A stretch of DNA of 64,000 bases from Bacteroides sp. (GTDB lineage Bacteria; Bacteroidota; Bacteroidia; Bacteroidales; Bacteroidaceae). The translations under genes were made by a program, and so were the position numbers. The stretch is from contig SUXX01000004.1 of NCBI GenBank assembly GCA_015060735.1, positions 51,398 to 115,397 of the forward strand, given 5' to 3'. The notes under the pieces are model-generated. The model was not told the origin of the DNA. It did no database searches and saw only the letters and a program-made list of their open reading frames with translations. Position 1 is the first letter of the stretch. Each line of letters begins with the position of its first letter. This document shows, piece after piece, positions 1 to 8,493 of this stretch.

Positions 1-79
1 TGTCACTCTGAGCATCGCGAAGAGTCTGTGTGCATCCACCAGTGTGTGTGCAGAGCCTTCGCATCGCTCAGGATGACAC
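1..79. repeat. Dispersed inverted-repeat element, copy 1
   Basis: This is an imperfect palindrome. The left arm reads TGTCACTCTGAGCATCGCGA and the right arm ends CGCTCAGGATGACAC. Related copies occur at 16561, 20039 (half), 40757, 50942 and 62067. It touches the window edge, so the left end may be incomplete. It carries no gene. Confidence 0.8.
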
Positions 80-101
80 CGTAGGGCAGAAAATTCTTCA
101 A

Positions 102-143
102 CTATCATCTATCATTTATCATCTATCATTTATCAACTATCAT
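102..143. repeat. Six tandem 7-bp repeats (CTATCAT/TTATCAT)
   Basis: Six contiguous heptamers read CTATCAT, CTATCAT, TTATCAT, CTATCAT, TTATCAA, CTATCAT. They end four bases before the ATG of the P5-like gene. Loss or gain of a unit would change the 5' untranslated spacing by 7 bp. Confidence 0.8.
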
Positions 144-147
144 TTAA

Positions 148-639
148 ATGAAAAGAGGAATCAGAAACAACAACCCCCTCAACATCCGCCACTCGGGCGA
201 CCGGTGGCAAGGGGCAAAGATAAACCAAACAGACAAAAGCTTCGTGCAATTCGAATCGATGGCCTACGGATACCGAGCCGCATGGAAAACCTTGCAGAGT
301 TATTACAAGCGATTCCGTAGCCAAAACGAACCCTTTACCGTGAAGAACATCATCCAGCGATGGGCACCACCCACCGAAAACAACACAAACCACTACATAC
401 AGACCGTGCTCAGCCTCTCGGGCATCGGAGGAAGGGAAAACCTGGATGCACCCGAAAATGTGCAAGGATACGGACGCCTAAGCCGACTGATGATGGCCAT
501 GACCTGCATGGAATGTGGCACCCCCCTATCGGAGGTAGACACCCAAGCCATTTACCAGGGTTACAAACTGGCCTTCCCCCACAACGCCCGAAAGCTGGAC
601 GAATGGATGCTGGCCGAGGATGAATACGGAGAGTGGTAA
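148..639 (+). CDS. Phage-type structural protein P5-like
   Basis: This 163-residue protein opens with the RGIRNNNPLNIR motif, followed by WQGAK and KSFVQFESMAYGYRAAWKTL. That N-terminal pattern is shared by many phage and prophage proteins annotated as 'structural protein P5' and by neighbouring lysozyme-like modules. No signal peptide or membrane segment is visible. The protein is short and stands alone: no capsid, terminase or integrase gene is near, so it is either a domesticated phage gene or a cargo gene of an element lying to the left of the window. The ATG at 148 follows directly on the heptamer array. The family match is fairly secure; a peptidoglycan-degrading activity is only a possibility, and no catalytic residue can be assigned with certainty. 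Confidence 0.7.
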   Translation: MKRGIRNNNPLNIRHSGDRWQGAKINQTDKSFVQFESMAYGYRAAWKTLQSYYKRFRSQNEPFTVKNIIQRWAPPTENNTNHYIQTVLSLSGIGGRENLDAPENVQGYGRLSRLMMAMTCMECGTPLSEVDTQAIYQGYKLAFPHNARKLDEWMLAEDEYGEW

Positions 640-657
640 ATCCCCCCTCTGCCCCTC

Positions 658-674
658 AAAAAAAAAAAAAAAAA
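658..674. repeat. Homopolymer A17 tract
   Basis: Seventeen consecutive A bases lie between the P5-like gene and the btu promoter, 12 bases upstream of its -33 TTG. Read rightward it is an A-run, so it is not a U-tract terminator for the P5-like gene. Confidence 0.9.
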
Positions 675-686
675 TCGTCCTCACTC

Positions 687-716
687 TTGCTTTTCCAAAT
701 ACTTTCCCTACCTTTG
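687..716 (+). promoter_or_regulatory. Promoter of the btu operon
   Basis: A Bacteroides-type promoter: TTG at 687-689, a 19-bp spacer, and TACCTTTG at 709-716, matching TAnnTTTG exactly. Transcription would begin near 722, just before the riboswitch. Confidence 0.7.
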
Positions 717-721
717 CAGAG

Positions 722-950
722 TCTTGTTTCCGTCCTCTCCATGCGAGGGGACGGATGAAAAGGGAATCAGGTGAAAGTCCTGAACAGTCCCGCTGCTGTA
801 AGCCTCATCTTACATACAGATTGAGTTTACTTAATTCTCCTAGCCACTGCCTATATATCATTCAGGTGGGAAGGCAAAGTAAACCGAGGTAAGTCAGAAG
901 ACCTGCAAGGCAAAAGTCATGCTCCCGGCTTTCGAGGAAAGAGCAAGGAG
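722..950 (+). ncRNA. Cobalamin (B12) riboswitch
   Basis: The conserved cobalamin aptamer blocks are present in order: GGGAATCAGGTGAAAGTCC, CAGTCCCGCTGCTGTA, AGCCACTG, GTGGGAAGGC and AAGTCAGAAGACCTGC. The segment after it (about 916-950) can form a hairpin that could serve as the expression platform. It precedes btuB and so should lower expression of the five-gene uptake operon when cobalamin is plentiful. Confidence 0.95.
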
Positions 951-989
951 AACGTGCAAGAATGTAAATACTTTAATTTTTATTGGTTT

Positions 990-3011
990 ATGAAGAAACT
1001 GAACCCTGCCTTTCGTGTATGGGTATGTCGGCTCGTAATGGTCGTTCTGTCTTCATCCGTGGCCTCGGCTCAGGAGCAGAAAGACTCTATCAACGGAGAA
1101 GTGCATCAGATGGATGTAGTGACCGTGACCGCCCGACGCATGCCCGCCAAGATAACCTCTTCTACCTCCGTACAGGTGCTGGGCAAGGAGGACTTGAAGA
1201 ACCTGGGCCTGCAAAACATAGGCGATGCCGTGAAACGATTTGCCGGCACCAATGTACGCGACTATGGAGGCATCGGCGGACTGAAGACCGTATCGGTGCG
1301 TAACCTCGGTGCGGCTCATACGGCGGTGAGCTACGACGGAGTAGCCATCAGCAACACACAGGCAGGCCAGATAGACATCGGACGCTTCTCGCTGGACAAT
1401 GTGTCGACCCTGTCGCTGGCTATCGGACACGATGACAACTTACTTCAATCGGCCAGACTATTCGCCTCGGCCGGGGTGCTGAACATCGAGACGGAGAAGC
1501 CGCACTTCGAGGACGGACGAAAGACCGCTACCCAAGTGCAGATGCGGGGAGGTTCGTTTGGCTACCTCACCCCAGCCCTTCGCCATTGGCAGAAGTTGGG
1601 CGAACGCACCCGATTGTCCGTCGAAGGAAACTATCTGAAAGCCGAAGGCGACTATCCGTTCGTACTAAAGAATGGAAACTTGATAACCGACGAAAAACGA
1701 ATCAACTCCGACGTGGAATCTTGGCAAGGCGAGGTGAACCTCTTCCACACGTTCGAGGACGAAAGCGAGTGGAGTGCCAAGGCCTATTATTACAATAGCA
1801 AACGAGGATTGCCGGGAGCCATCATTCTCTACAACTCCGCCTCCGATGAACGCCTTTGGGACGAAAACTTCTTCGCCCAAACCCGATACAAAAAGGTGTT
1901 CTCGCCCCAATGGACACTTCAGGCACAAGGCAAGTTCAACTATTCGTGGAACAAATACGAAGATACGGGGGTGGAATACGCAGGTGGCAAGCAGACGGAC
2001 ACGAACCGCCAAAAGGAATATTACCTCTCGGCATCGGCCCTCTATCGACCCACAGAGCATTGGGCGTTCTCGCTCTCGCAAGACGGAGTCATCAACCAGC
2101 TTCACACCAATGGCACCAACTCGCCCGAGCCTACCCGATACACCTCGCTCACGGCCCTGAACGCTCGCTATCAGACAAAGCAAGTAAAAATATCGGGGAG
2201 CGTGGTGGGAACCTACATCACCGAGGAGGTGAAGGCCGGCAACACACCCGAGGACCGCAAACGTCTCTCGCCCACCCTTTCGGCCTCGTGGCAACCGTGG
2301 GAAGAGGAACAGTTCTTCATCCGTGCCCTGTACAAGAACACCTTCCGTGTGCCTACGTTCAGCGACTTGTATTACCTCCGCGTGGGGAACTCCAATCTGA
2401 AGCCCGAAAAGGCCACGGAATACACCCTCGGCCTGACGTGGAGCGGAACCCCGTTCGAGTTCACTGACTTCGTGTCGCTCACCGTGGACGGATATTACAA
2501 CGAGGTGAAGGACAAAATCATCGCCTTCCCCAGCACCTATGTGTGGAAGATGCAGAACTATGGCAAGGTACACATCACGGGCATTGACGTGACACTGGCC
2601 ACCGCCATCCCCTTCGGGCGGAAAGTGAATCTGAACCTCAGTGGCAACTACTCTTGGCAGAAGGCACTCGACGTGACCAACAAGGAGGCGAAGAACTACA
2701 AGGACCAATTGCCCTACACCCCCGAACACAACGGAAACGTATCGGCCACACTCGAAATGCCCTGGGTGAACCTCGGCTATACGGTGACGATGGTGGGCAA
2801 GCGATATTACTTGGCTCAGAACATCGAGGACAATAAGATAGAAGGATACAACGAGCATACGGCTACCCTATGGAGGGAGTTCAATATAGGGCGATGCGGA
2901 TTGCGATTGCAAGCCGAGGTCATCAACCTGACGGATGTGCAATACGAAGTCATCAAGTATTACCCCATGCCGGGACGCTCGTGGAGACTAACAGGAACAT
3001 TCAACTTTTAA
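990..3011 (+). CDS. btuB: TonB-dependent vitamin B12 receptor BtuB
   Basis: A 673-residue outer-membrane receptor that imports cobalamin with energy from TonB. I take the ATG at 990 because it gives a clean signal peptide (MKKLNPAFRV... SSVASA/QEQ); the track start at 954 is a GTG in the riboswitch trailer. A TonB-box-like stretch (MDVVTVTARR) is followed by the plug domain (VSVRNLGAAHTAVSYDGVAISN) and a 22-strand-type barrel ending in aromatic RSWRLTGTFNF, as expected for BAM insertion. Substrate assignment rests on context: the B12 riboswitch is directly upstream, and btuG, btuF, btuC and btuD follow. Length is usual for the family. It pairs with the surface lipoprotein BtuG encoded 11 bases downstream. 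Confidence 0.92.
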   Translation: MKKLNPAFRVWVCRLVMVVLSSSVASAQEQKDSINGEVHQMDVVTVTARRMPAKITSSTSVQVLGKEDLKNLGLQNIGDAVKRFAGTNVRDYGGIGGLKTVSVRNLGAAHTAVSYDGVAISNTQAGQIDIGRFSLDNVSTLSLAIGHDDNLLQSARLFASAGVLNIETEKPHFEDGRKTATQVQMRGGSFGYLTPALRHWQKLGERTRLSVEGNYLKAEGDYPFVLKNGNLITDEKRINSDVESWQGEVNLFHTFEDESEWSAKAYYYNSKRGLPGAIILYNSASDERLWDENFFAQTRYKKVFSPQWTLQAQGKFNYSWNKYEDTGVEYAGGKQTDTNRQKEYYLSASALYRPTEHWAFSLSQDGVINQLHTNGTNSPEPTRYTSLTALNARYQTKQVKISGSVVGTYITEEVKAGNTPEDRKRLSPTLSASWQPWEEEQFFIRALYKNTFRVPTFSDLYYLRVGNSNLKPEKATEYTLGLTWSGTPFEFTDFVSLTVDGYYNEVKDKIIAFPSTYVWKMQNYGKVHITGIDVTLATAIPFGRKVNLNLSGNYSWQKALDVTNKEAKNYKDQLPYTPEHNGNVSATLEMPWVNLGYTVTMVGKRYYLAQNIEDNKIEGYNEHTATLWREFNIGRCGLRLQAEVINLTDVQYEVIKYYPMPGRSWRLTGTFNF

Positions 3012-3022
3012 ACCATAAAAAC

Positions 3023-4159
3023 ATGAAAACAAGAAGTATTTTAATGACTACGCTTTGCTCACTGATGTTGGGCATGAGTTTCACCGCTTGTAGTGACGAC
3101 GACAACGAAGTGCCCGACAAGCCCAACACGGACAATCAGGGACCAACCACCGACCCCGTAGCCGAGAACCTGACGTACATTCTGAACGAAGGCATTTGGG
3201 GATCCAACAATGCCGAAATCACGTTGTTTTATCAAATGGGCGGTTCTTCATACGTAGAAACCAACTACTACAAAAAGATGAACAACAACCTCCCGATGGG
3301 CGATGTGGCCAATGCCATGATGGAAGAAGATGACAACATCTATGTGGTATTGAACGGCTCGAAATATGTGGCACGCCTCGACATGAGTGTCAAGGAACAA
3401 GCCCGCTACACCTTCCCCGAAACCGAGGGTGCCCCGCGTTGCATCGAGGTGGAAGACGATTATGCCTACGTGACTCAATACGGAGGTCAAGTGACCAAGC
3501 TGAACATCAAGGACATGACCTTGGCCGGTACCTTCAAGGGGGGTGACAACCTGGAAGGCATCGTGGAAAAGGACGGCAAACTCTATGTAGCCAACACATA
3601 CACCGTGGACGGCTCGAACAATTGGGTTTATAACAAGGAAGTGTTCGTCATCGATGCTCAAACCATGACCTTGGAAAAGACCATCGAAGTGGTGGACAAT
3701 CCGACCAAGTTGTTCGAAATCGATGACCAGATTTATCTCATCTCGGCCGGTAATTATGCCGATGTGGCGGGTGCCCTTCAAGTCATCGACACCAAGACAG
3801 GTACGAAGAAGGATATCCTCAACGATGTGAACAAGATTACCGAAGGAAACAATGGCCTGATATATGGCGTTCGCATGGTGTACGATGCCTACTGGACTCC
3901 TAACAACACCTTCTTTACCTACAATCCGAGTACAGGAACCGTGAGCGAGACATCGTTCTTGCAAGATGCACCAAGCTCTTTTGTCAGCGATAACATCTAC
4001 CTGCTCGAAGTGGACGAAGACAACGGATTCATTTACGTAGGTACCAGTGATTATCAAAATAGTGGCACCATTTATCAATTCGATAAGAGTGGCAAGTTGG
4101 TTCAATCGTTCGATTCGGGTGGTATCAACCCTAGTGCAATGGTGTTTATCAATGACTAA
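3023..4159 (+). CDS. btuG: Surface B12-capturing lipoprotein BtuG
   Basis: A 378-residue lipoprotein. From the ATG at 3023 the signal peptide ends in a lipobox (SFTAC/SDDDNE), and the acidic SDDD stretch after the Cys fits the lipoprotein export signal of Bacteroidetes surface lipoproteins. The body is a chain of YncE/DUF5074-like beta-propeller blades, with recurring DDxYVxxYGG, LYVANTY and GFIYVGTSDY segments. In Bacteroides, BtuG is a propeller that binds cobalamin at femtomolar affinity and sits on BtuB as a lid. Position between btuB and btuF under a B12 riboswitch supports that identity. The upstream in-frame extension in the ORF track overlaps btuB and is not used. Confidence 0.88.
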   Translation: MKTRSILMTTLCSLMLGMSFTACSDDDNEVPDKPNTDNQGPTTDPVAENLTYILNEGIWGSNNAEITLFYQMGGSSYVETNYYKKMNNNLPMGDVANAMMEEDDNIYVVLNGSKYVARLDMSVKEQARYTFPETEGAPRCIEVEDDYAYVTQYGGQVTKLNIKDMTLAGTFKGGDNLEGIVEKDGKLYVANTYTVDGSNNWVYNKEVFVIDAQTMTLEKTIEVVDNPTKLFEIDDQIYLISAGNYADVAGALQVIDTKTGTKKDILNDVNKITEGNNGLIYGVRMVYDAYWTPNNTFFTYNPSTGTVSETSFLQDAPSSFVSDNIYLLEVDEDNGFIYVGTSDYQNSGTIYQFDKSGKLVQSFDSGGINPSAMVFIND

Positions 4160-4160
4160 T

Positions 4161-5297
4161 ATGAAGAAACTCCTACTATCTGCCCATATAGGATTATTAG
4201 TCTTGCTTCTCTCCGCTTGTGGTGGAGGGGGCAAGACTTCTTCGGCTCTTGACCAAGCGGAAATCATCCCGATGAAGTATGCCGAAAACCTGATGCTGGC
4301 CAAAGGTGATGGCTACATCGAAGCACGCCTCCGCAATCCGTGGGACACCACTCGGACGCTTCGCACCTATCTGCTCGTGGAGAAGGACAAGCCCCTACCC
4401 GAGTCTCTGCCCGAAGGCACCATTGTCCGCACCCCACTGAGCAAGGCATTGGTCTATACCGCCACGCATTGCAACCTCATCCACGAACTGGGGATGGTGA
4501 AGAACATCGGAGGCATCTGTGAACTACAATACATCAAGGTGCCCGAAATCATCGAGGGATGTCGGAAGGGAACCATCGTCAATGCCGGAGAAGGAACCAA
4601 TCCCGACATCGAGAAAATCATCGACCTGAACCCCGATGCCTTGATGCTCTCGCCCTACGAGAATAGTGGCGGACACGGACAAGTGGAGAAGCTGAAAGTG
4701 CCCATCATCGAGTGTGCCGACTACATGGAGACCTCTGCCCTGGGAAGTGCTGAATGGATACGTTTTTATGGTTTACTCTTCCATCAGCAAGCCAAGGCGG
4801 ATAGCATCTTCGCCATCGTGGAAAAGAATTATAACGAATTGAAGGCACTCGCCACCTCGCAAGCCCAGAAGCCCAAGGTGATGTGCGAACTGAAGAGCGG
4901 TTCGGCTTGGTATGTACCGGGAGGACGAAGCACCACGGGCAAGCTCTACAAGGATGCGGGAGGCGATTACCTGTTCGACTCCTACCCCAATAGTGGAGCG
5001 GTACCCCTGAGCTTCGAAACGGTATTCGACAAGGCTCAGAACGCTGATGTGTGGCTCATGAAGTACAACCAACCATCGGACAAGACTTTAAGCGGTATTC
5101 GGGAAGATTATTCGCCCTACGCCAACTTCGAGGCATTCAAGAAGAAGCAAGTGTATGGATGCAACACGAATGACAAAGCGTATTACGAAGATTTCCCCTT
5201 CCATCCCGACAAGGTATTGAAGGATTTGATAAAAATCTTCCATCCAAGCCTCCTCCCGGCGTATGAATTGAAATATTTTAGTAAATTAGCGGAGTGA
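4161..5297 (+). CDS. btuF: B12 ABC transporter substrate-binding lipoprotein BtuF
   Basis: A 378-residue member of the periplasmic binding protein family PF01497 (BtuF/FhuD type). The signal ends in a lipobox (LLLSAC/GGGG). The core shows VYTATHCNLIHELG, NPDIEKIIDLNPDALML and the C-terminal domain that contacts BtuC. It would hand cobalamin from BtuB to the BtuCD permease in the periplasm. The ATG at 4161 gives the MKKLLLSAHIG signal; an in-frame ATG at 4152 overlaps the btuG stop and could be the coupled start. The stop codon overlaps the GTG start of btuC (GTGA), which implies translational coupling. Confidence 0.88.
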   Translation: MKKLLLSAHIGLLVLLLSACGGGGKTSSALDQAEIIPMKYAENLMLAKGDGYIEARLRNPWDTTRTLRTYLLVEKDKPLPESLPEGTIVRTPLSKALVYTATHCNLIHELGMVKNIGGICELQYIKVPEIIEGCRKGTIVNAGEGTNPDIEKIIDLNPDALMLSPYENSGGHGQVEKLKVPIIECADYMETSALGSAEWIRFYGLLFHQQAKADSIFAIVEKNYNELKALATSQAQKPKVMCELKSGSAWYVPGGRSTTGKLYKDAGGDYLFDSYPNSGAVPLSFETVFDKAQNADVWLMKYNQPSDKTLSGIREDYSPYANFEAFKKKQVYGCNTNDKAYYEDFPFHPDKVLKDLIKIFHPSLLPAYELKYFSKLAE

Positions 5298-6325
5298 ACA
5301 ACAAAGGAACCACATACAGCCTTGCATTGACCGTCCTCATCCTAATCTTGATAGGGGCCAATCTATTCTTCGGCTCGGTGAACATCCCAGCCGAAGCCAT
5401 CATCGACACCCTCCTGGGAAAGGAAGTGGAAAAGGCAAGCTGGAGCTTCATCGTGTGGGAAGCCCGTGTGCCCCAAGCCCTTACGGCCCTGCTTTGTGGA
5501 GCTGCTTTGGCCGGGTCGGGCTTGATGCTACAAACAGCATTCAATAATCCGTTGGCTGGTCCATCCATCCTCGGCATCAACTCGGGGGCAAGCCTCGGGG
5601 TGGCCCTCGTGATGCTAGCCTTCGGAGGTACCATCGCTACGGCAGGTGTCACCCTTTCGAGCTTCTTCTCCATCGTGGTGGGAGCGTTCATCGGTTCGAT
5701 GGTGGTCATGGGGCTGATTCTATTCTTCTCTACCCTCATCAAGAGCAACATCATGCTCCTCATCACGGGGATTATGATTGGGTATATCACCTCGTCGGCC
5801 ATCTCCTTGCTCAATTTCTTTGCTACGGCCGAGGGCGTTCATTCGTATATGATTTGGGGGATGGGGAACTTCAGTGGCGTGTCGCTCGAACAACTACCCT
5901 ATTTCGCCATGTTTACCCTCAGCGGATTGGTACTTGCCATCCTCCTGATAAAGCCTCTCAATGCCATGCTTTTAGGCACAAGATATGCCGAGAATTTGGG
6001 CGTGAACATTAAGCGTACACGTAACCTGTTGCTCATTTCCACGGGGATTCTTACCGCTATAACCACGGCATTTTGTGGCCCTGTTTCGTTCATCGGATTG
6101 GCCGTTCCCCACATCGCCCGATTGATGCTAGGCACATCCAATCATAACTCGTTGCTTCCCGTCACCTTGCTCACGGGGAGTGTCGTAGCCTTGCTTTGCA
6201 ATCTCATCTGCATCCTTCCAGGCGAATCGGGCATCATCCCGCTCAATGCCGTCACACCAGTACTGGGAGCACCCGTCATCATCTATGTCATCATCAACCA
6301 ACGTCGCATCCAATACTTCAACTGA
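5294..6325 (+). CDS. btuC: B12 ABC transporter permease BtuC
   Basis: A 343-residue FecCD-family permease with about ten hydrophobic segments. Recognisable family motifs include the substrate-pathway stretch ALLCGAALAGSGLMLQTAFNNPLAGPSILGINSGASLG and, near the C-terminus, FCGPVSFIGLAVPHIARLMLG followed by the coupling-helix region. It starts with GTG at 5294, overlapping the btuF stop, and its TGA overlaps the ATG of btuD, so the last three btu genes are translationally coupled. Family members also carry haem or ferric siderophores; here the riboswitch and BtuB/BtuG partners decide for cobalamin. Confidence 0.9.
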   Translation: MNNKGTTYSLALTVLILILIGANLFFGSVNIPAEAIIDTLLGKEVEKASWSFIVWEARVPQALTALLCGAALAGSGLMLQTAFNNPLAGPSILGINSGASLGVALVMLAFGGTIATAGVTLSSFFSIVVGAFIGSMVVMGLILFFSTLIKSNIMLLITGIMIGYITSSAISLLNFFATAEGVHSYMIWGMGNFSGVSLEQLPYFAMFTLSGLVLAILLIKPLNAMLLGTRYAENLGVNIKRTRNLLLISTGILTAITTAFCGPVSFIGLAVPHIARLMLGTSNHNSLLPVTLLTGSVVALLCNLICILPGESGIIPLNAVTPVLGAPVIIYVIINQRRIQYFN

Positions 6326-7323
6326 TGGAAAAGAAAGTTGTCATACAAGGTCAGGACCTCTGCATCGGTTATCGCACGGGGAAACAGGAAAAGATGGTTC
6401 ACGAACATCTCGACTTCGAACTTCGTGCGGGTGAACTGACTTGCCTCCTAGGAGCCAACGGAGCCGGAAAATCCACGCTTCTCCGCACCTTGTCCGCCTC
6501 CCAGCCCTCGCTTGGAGGAGATTTGAAGATGCTTGGCAAACCTTTGAAGGACTACACCGAGAAGGAACGCTCTCGAACCATTGGTGTGGTGCTGACCGAC
6601 AAGACCTTTGCCGGAGGACTGAGCGTGTATGAGCTGGTGGCCTTGGGACGCCAACCTCACACGGGGTTCTTCGGACGTCTGACGAAAGAAGACAAGCAAA
6701 TCGTACAAGAAGCCATGGAGAACGTGGGCATCGCCCACAAGGCTCGAAATTACGTCGCCGAGCTATCCGATGGCGAACGACAGAAGGTGATGATTGCCAA
6801 GGCACTTGTACAAGAATGTCCGCTCATTCTCCTTGATGAGCCTACGGCTTTTCTCGATGTGGTGAGCCGTATCGAAATCATGCACTTGCTCCATCGCTTG
6901 GCCATCGAACAACAGAAAGCCATCCTCCTCTCCACCCACGACATCGAACAAGCCTTGGTATTGGCAGACAGGCTCTGGCTCCTCACCAAGGGCGAAGGCC
7001 TGCAATGTGGCGTGACGGAAGACCTCATCCTGAGTCATCGCATGGATAGCCTTTTCACTCATCGCGACATCCGTTTCGATTACGACCATGGGGTGTATTA
7101 TCCCACGGTGAAGGGGCAAAAGAAAATCGTCGTGGAAAGCGAGGACAAGACCTTGCTTCATTGGACCATTAATGCGTTGAACCGACATGGATATCGATGT
7201 GTGTCCATTCCCCAAGAAGGTGTTCCCCACATCCGGGTCCTCTCTGCCAAGGAAATACAGATATGCCTCCATGGACAAAATCATACTTGTACTTCATTTG
7301 AAGAATTGTTAGGAAGATTGTGA
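6325..7323 (+). CDS. btuD: B12 ABC transporter ATP-binding protein BtuD
   Basis: A 332-residue ATPase that powers BtuC. Walker A is GANGAGKST (residues 43-51), the ABC signature is LSDGE (147-151), Walker B is LILLDEP (167-173) with catalytic E172, and the switch His is at about 205 (LLSTHD). The nucleotide-binding domain ends near residue 245, followed by a roughly 85-residue C-terminal extension (DYDHGVYYPTVKG... FEELLGRL) that is longer than in E. coli BtuD and ends in an alpha/beta stretch of unknown role. The ATG at 6325 overlaps the btuC stop. The track's upstream start lies inside btuC. Confidence 0.9.
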   Translation: MEKKVVIQGQDLCIGYRTGKQEKMVHEHLDFELRAGELTCLLGANGAGKSTLLRTLSASQPSLGGDLKMLGKPLKDYTEKERSRTIGVVLTDKTFAGGLSVYELVALGRQPHTGFFGRLTKEDKQIVQEAMENVGIAHKARNYVAELSDGERQKVMIAKALVQECPLILLDEPTAFLDVVSRIEIMHLLHRLAIEQQKAILLSTHDIEQALVLADRLWLLTKGEGLQCGVTEDLILSHRMDSLFTHRDIRFDYDHGVYYPTVKGQKKIVVESEDKTLLHWTINALNRHGYRCVSIPQEGVPHIRVLSAKEIQICLHGQNHTCTSFEELLGRL

Positions 7324-7344
7324 ATCTTGAAATAAACGAGCTTC

Positions 7345-7380
7345 ATTTCTTGCCGGTATCGGCAAGAAATATTATATTTG
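7345..7380 (+). promoter_or_regulatory. fic promoter with 26-bp palindromic operator
   Basis: A perfect palindrome with 11-bp arms and a 4-bp centre (ATTTCTTGCCG...CGGCAAGAAAT, 7345-7370) spans the -33 TTG (7350-7352). The -7 box TATATTTG lies at 7373-7380 after a 20-bp spacer. A further half-site CTTGCCGAT occurs at 7402-7410. The same arrangement stands in front of bcp (8387-8453). A repressor bound here would occlude the -33 region. Confidence 0.75.
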
Positions 7381-7421
7381 TGCATGGAATCGGTCATCAA
7401 ACTTGCCGATAACGGAAAAGC

Positions 7422-8309
7422 ATGAAGTATATATCAGTAGGAGAATTTGCCGAAAAGCATGGCATATCGGAACGTACGGCACGAAACTATTGTGCCACGG
7501 GTAAAATAGAAGGTGTATTCCTGACGGGTAAAACGTGGAATATACCCGAAGATGCCTCATTGCCTTCACGTAAGTCTTCGGGCAAGAAAATGATGCCCCT
7601 ACTTGCCATCCTTCGCGAACAACAACAAATGAAGCTGAAAGGAGGCATCTACCATCGGACACAAATCGACCTCACCTACAACTCCAACCACATCGAAGGA
7701 AGCCGACTCACCCACGAACAGACCCGCTACATCTTCGAGACAAACACTATTGGCGTGACGGAAGAAAGCATCAATGTGGACGACATCATCGAGACCACCA
7801 ACCACTTCCGGTGCATCGACCTCATCATCAAACGGGCAGAGGAAAAACTTTCGGAAACATTCATCAAGGAGTTACATCGAATCCTCAAATCGGGCACATC
7901 GGATAGCCGTAAGGATTGGTTTGCCGTGGGCGAATACAAGCGATTGCCCAACGAAGTGGGAGGCCGTGAGACATGCCTTCCGGAGAATGTAAGCAAAGAA
8001 ATGAAAGCATTGCTCAAAGAATACAATGCCAAGAAACAAAAGTCTTTCGACGACATTTTGGATTTGCATCATCGCTTCGAATGTATCCACCCCTTCCAGG
8101 ACGGAAACGGACGTGTAGGCCGACTCCTCATGTTCAAGGAATGTCTGGCGAACGGGCATGTTCCTTTCATCATCACAGATGATTTGAAAATGTTCTATTA
8201 CCGTGGCTTGCAACAATGGCCGGGTATCAAAGGATATTTGCGAGATACTTGTCTCACGGCTCAGGATCGGTATAAGGTTTTGTTGGAGTATTATCGGGTG
8301 GAGATTTAA
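7422..8309 (+). CDS. Fic family AMP-transferase with N-terminal HTH
   Basis: A 295-residue protein. Residues 1-45 form an excisionase/MerR-like helix-turn-helix (SVGEFAEKHGISERTARNYC...GKTWNIPE). The Fic core carries the canonical catalytic motif HPFQDGNGRVGR (223-234) with His223, so transfer of AMP (or another nucleotide monophosphate) to a target hydroxyl is expected. The stretch SNHIEGS (88-94) fits the inhibitory alpha-helix motif [S/T]xxxE[G/N] with Glu92, placing it in the class with an N-terminal inhibitory helix; the enzyme should be auto-inhibited. No separate antitoxin gene is adjacent. The HTH plus the palindrome in its own promoter suggests autoregulation; that is inference. Target unknown. 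Confidence 0.88.
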   Translation: MKYISVGEFAEKHGISERTARNYCATGKIEGVFLTGKTWNIPEDASLPSRKSSGKKMMPLLAILREQQQMKLKGGIYHRTQIDLTYNSNHIEGSRLTHEQTRYIFETNTIGVTEESINVDDIIETTNHFRCIDLIIKRAEEKLSETFIKELHRILKSGTSDSRKDWFAVGEYKRLPNEVGGRETCLPENVSKEMKALLKEYNAKKQKSFDDILDLHHRFECIHPFQDGNGRVGRLLMFKECLANGHVPFIITDDLKMFYYRGLQQWPGIKGYLRDTCLTAQDRYKVLLEYYRVEI

Positions 8310-8386
8310 GAATTATTGGTGACTTGAGAAAACTCCCGAGCCACCAATGATTTCACTTATTATTCAAAAGAGAATAAACAAGCAAC

Positions 8387-8453
8387 ATTTCTTGCCCATA
8401 TTGGCAAGAAATAGCATATTTGCAAACAAAAACAATGAAAAGTTTGCCGATAA
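8387..8453 (+). promoter_or_regulatory. bcp promoter with the same operator as fic
   Basis: The palindrome ATTTCTTGCC-6-GGCAAGAAAT (8387-8412) is 26 bp long like the one at 7345. TTG at 8392-8394 and the -7-like CATATTTG at 8415-8422 are 20 bp apart, the same spacing as upstream of fic. A downstream half-site TTGCCGATAA (8444-8453) is also shared, at nearly the same distance (22 versus 23 bp). Confidence 0.72.
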
Positions 8454-8493
8454 AAATCATTACCCCATAAAATAACATTAAACCACTACGAAT

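Noticed and set aside
1665-2858. 397-residue ORF on the minus strand inside btuB
   Set aside because: It is a shadow frame of btuB; composition is His/Val/Gly-rich without any domain, and btuB is clear on the plus strand.
7384-7425. 13-residue ORF overlapping the fic start (MESVIKLADNGKA)
   Set aside because: Its ATG lies at or before the predicted transcription start, and the matching bcp region does not conserve the frame; the shared CTTGCCGAT is better explained as a DNA site.
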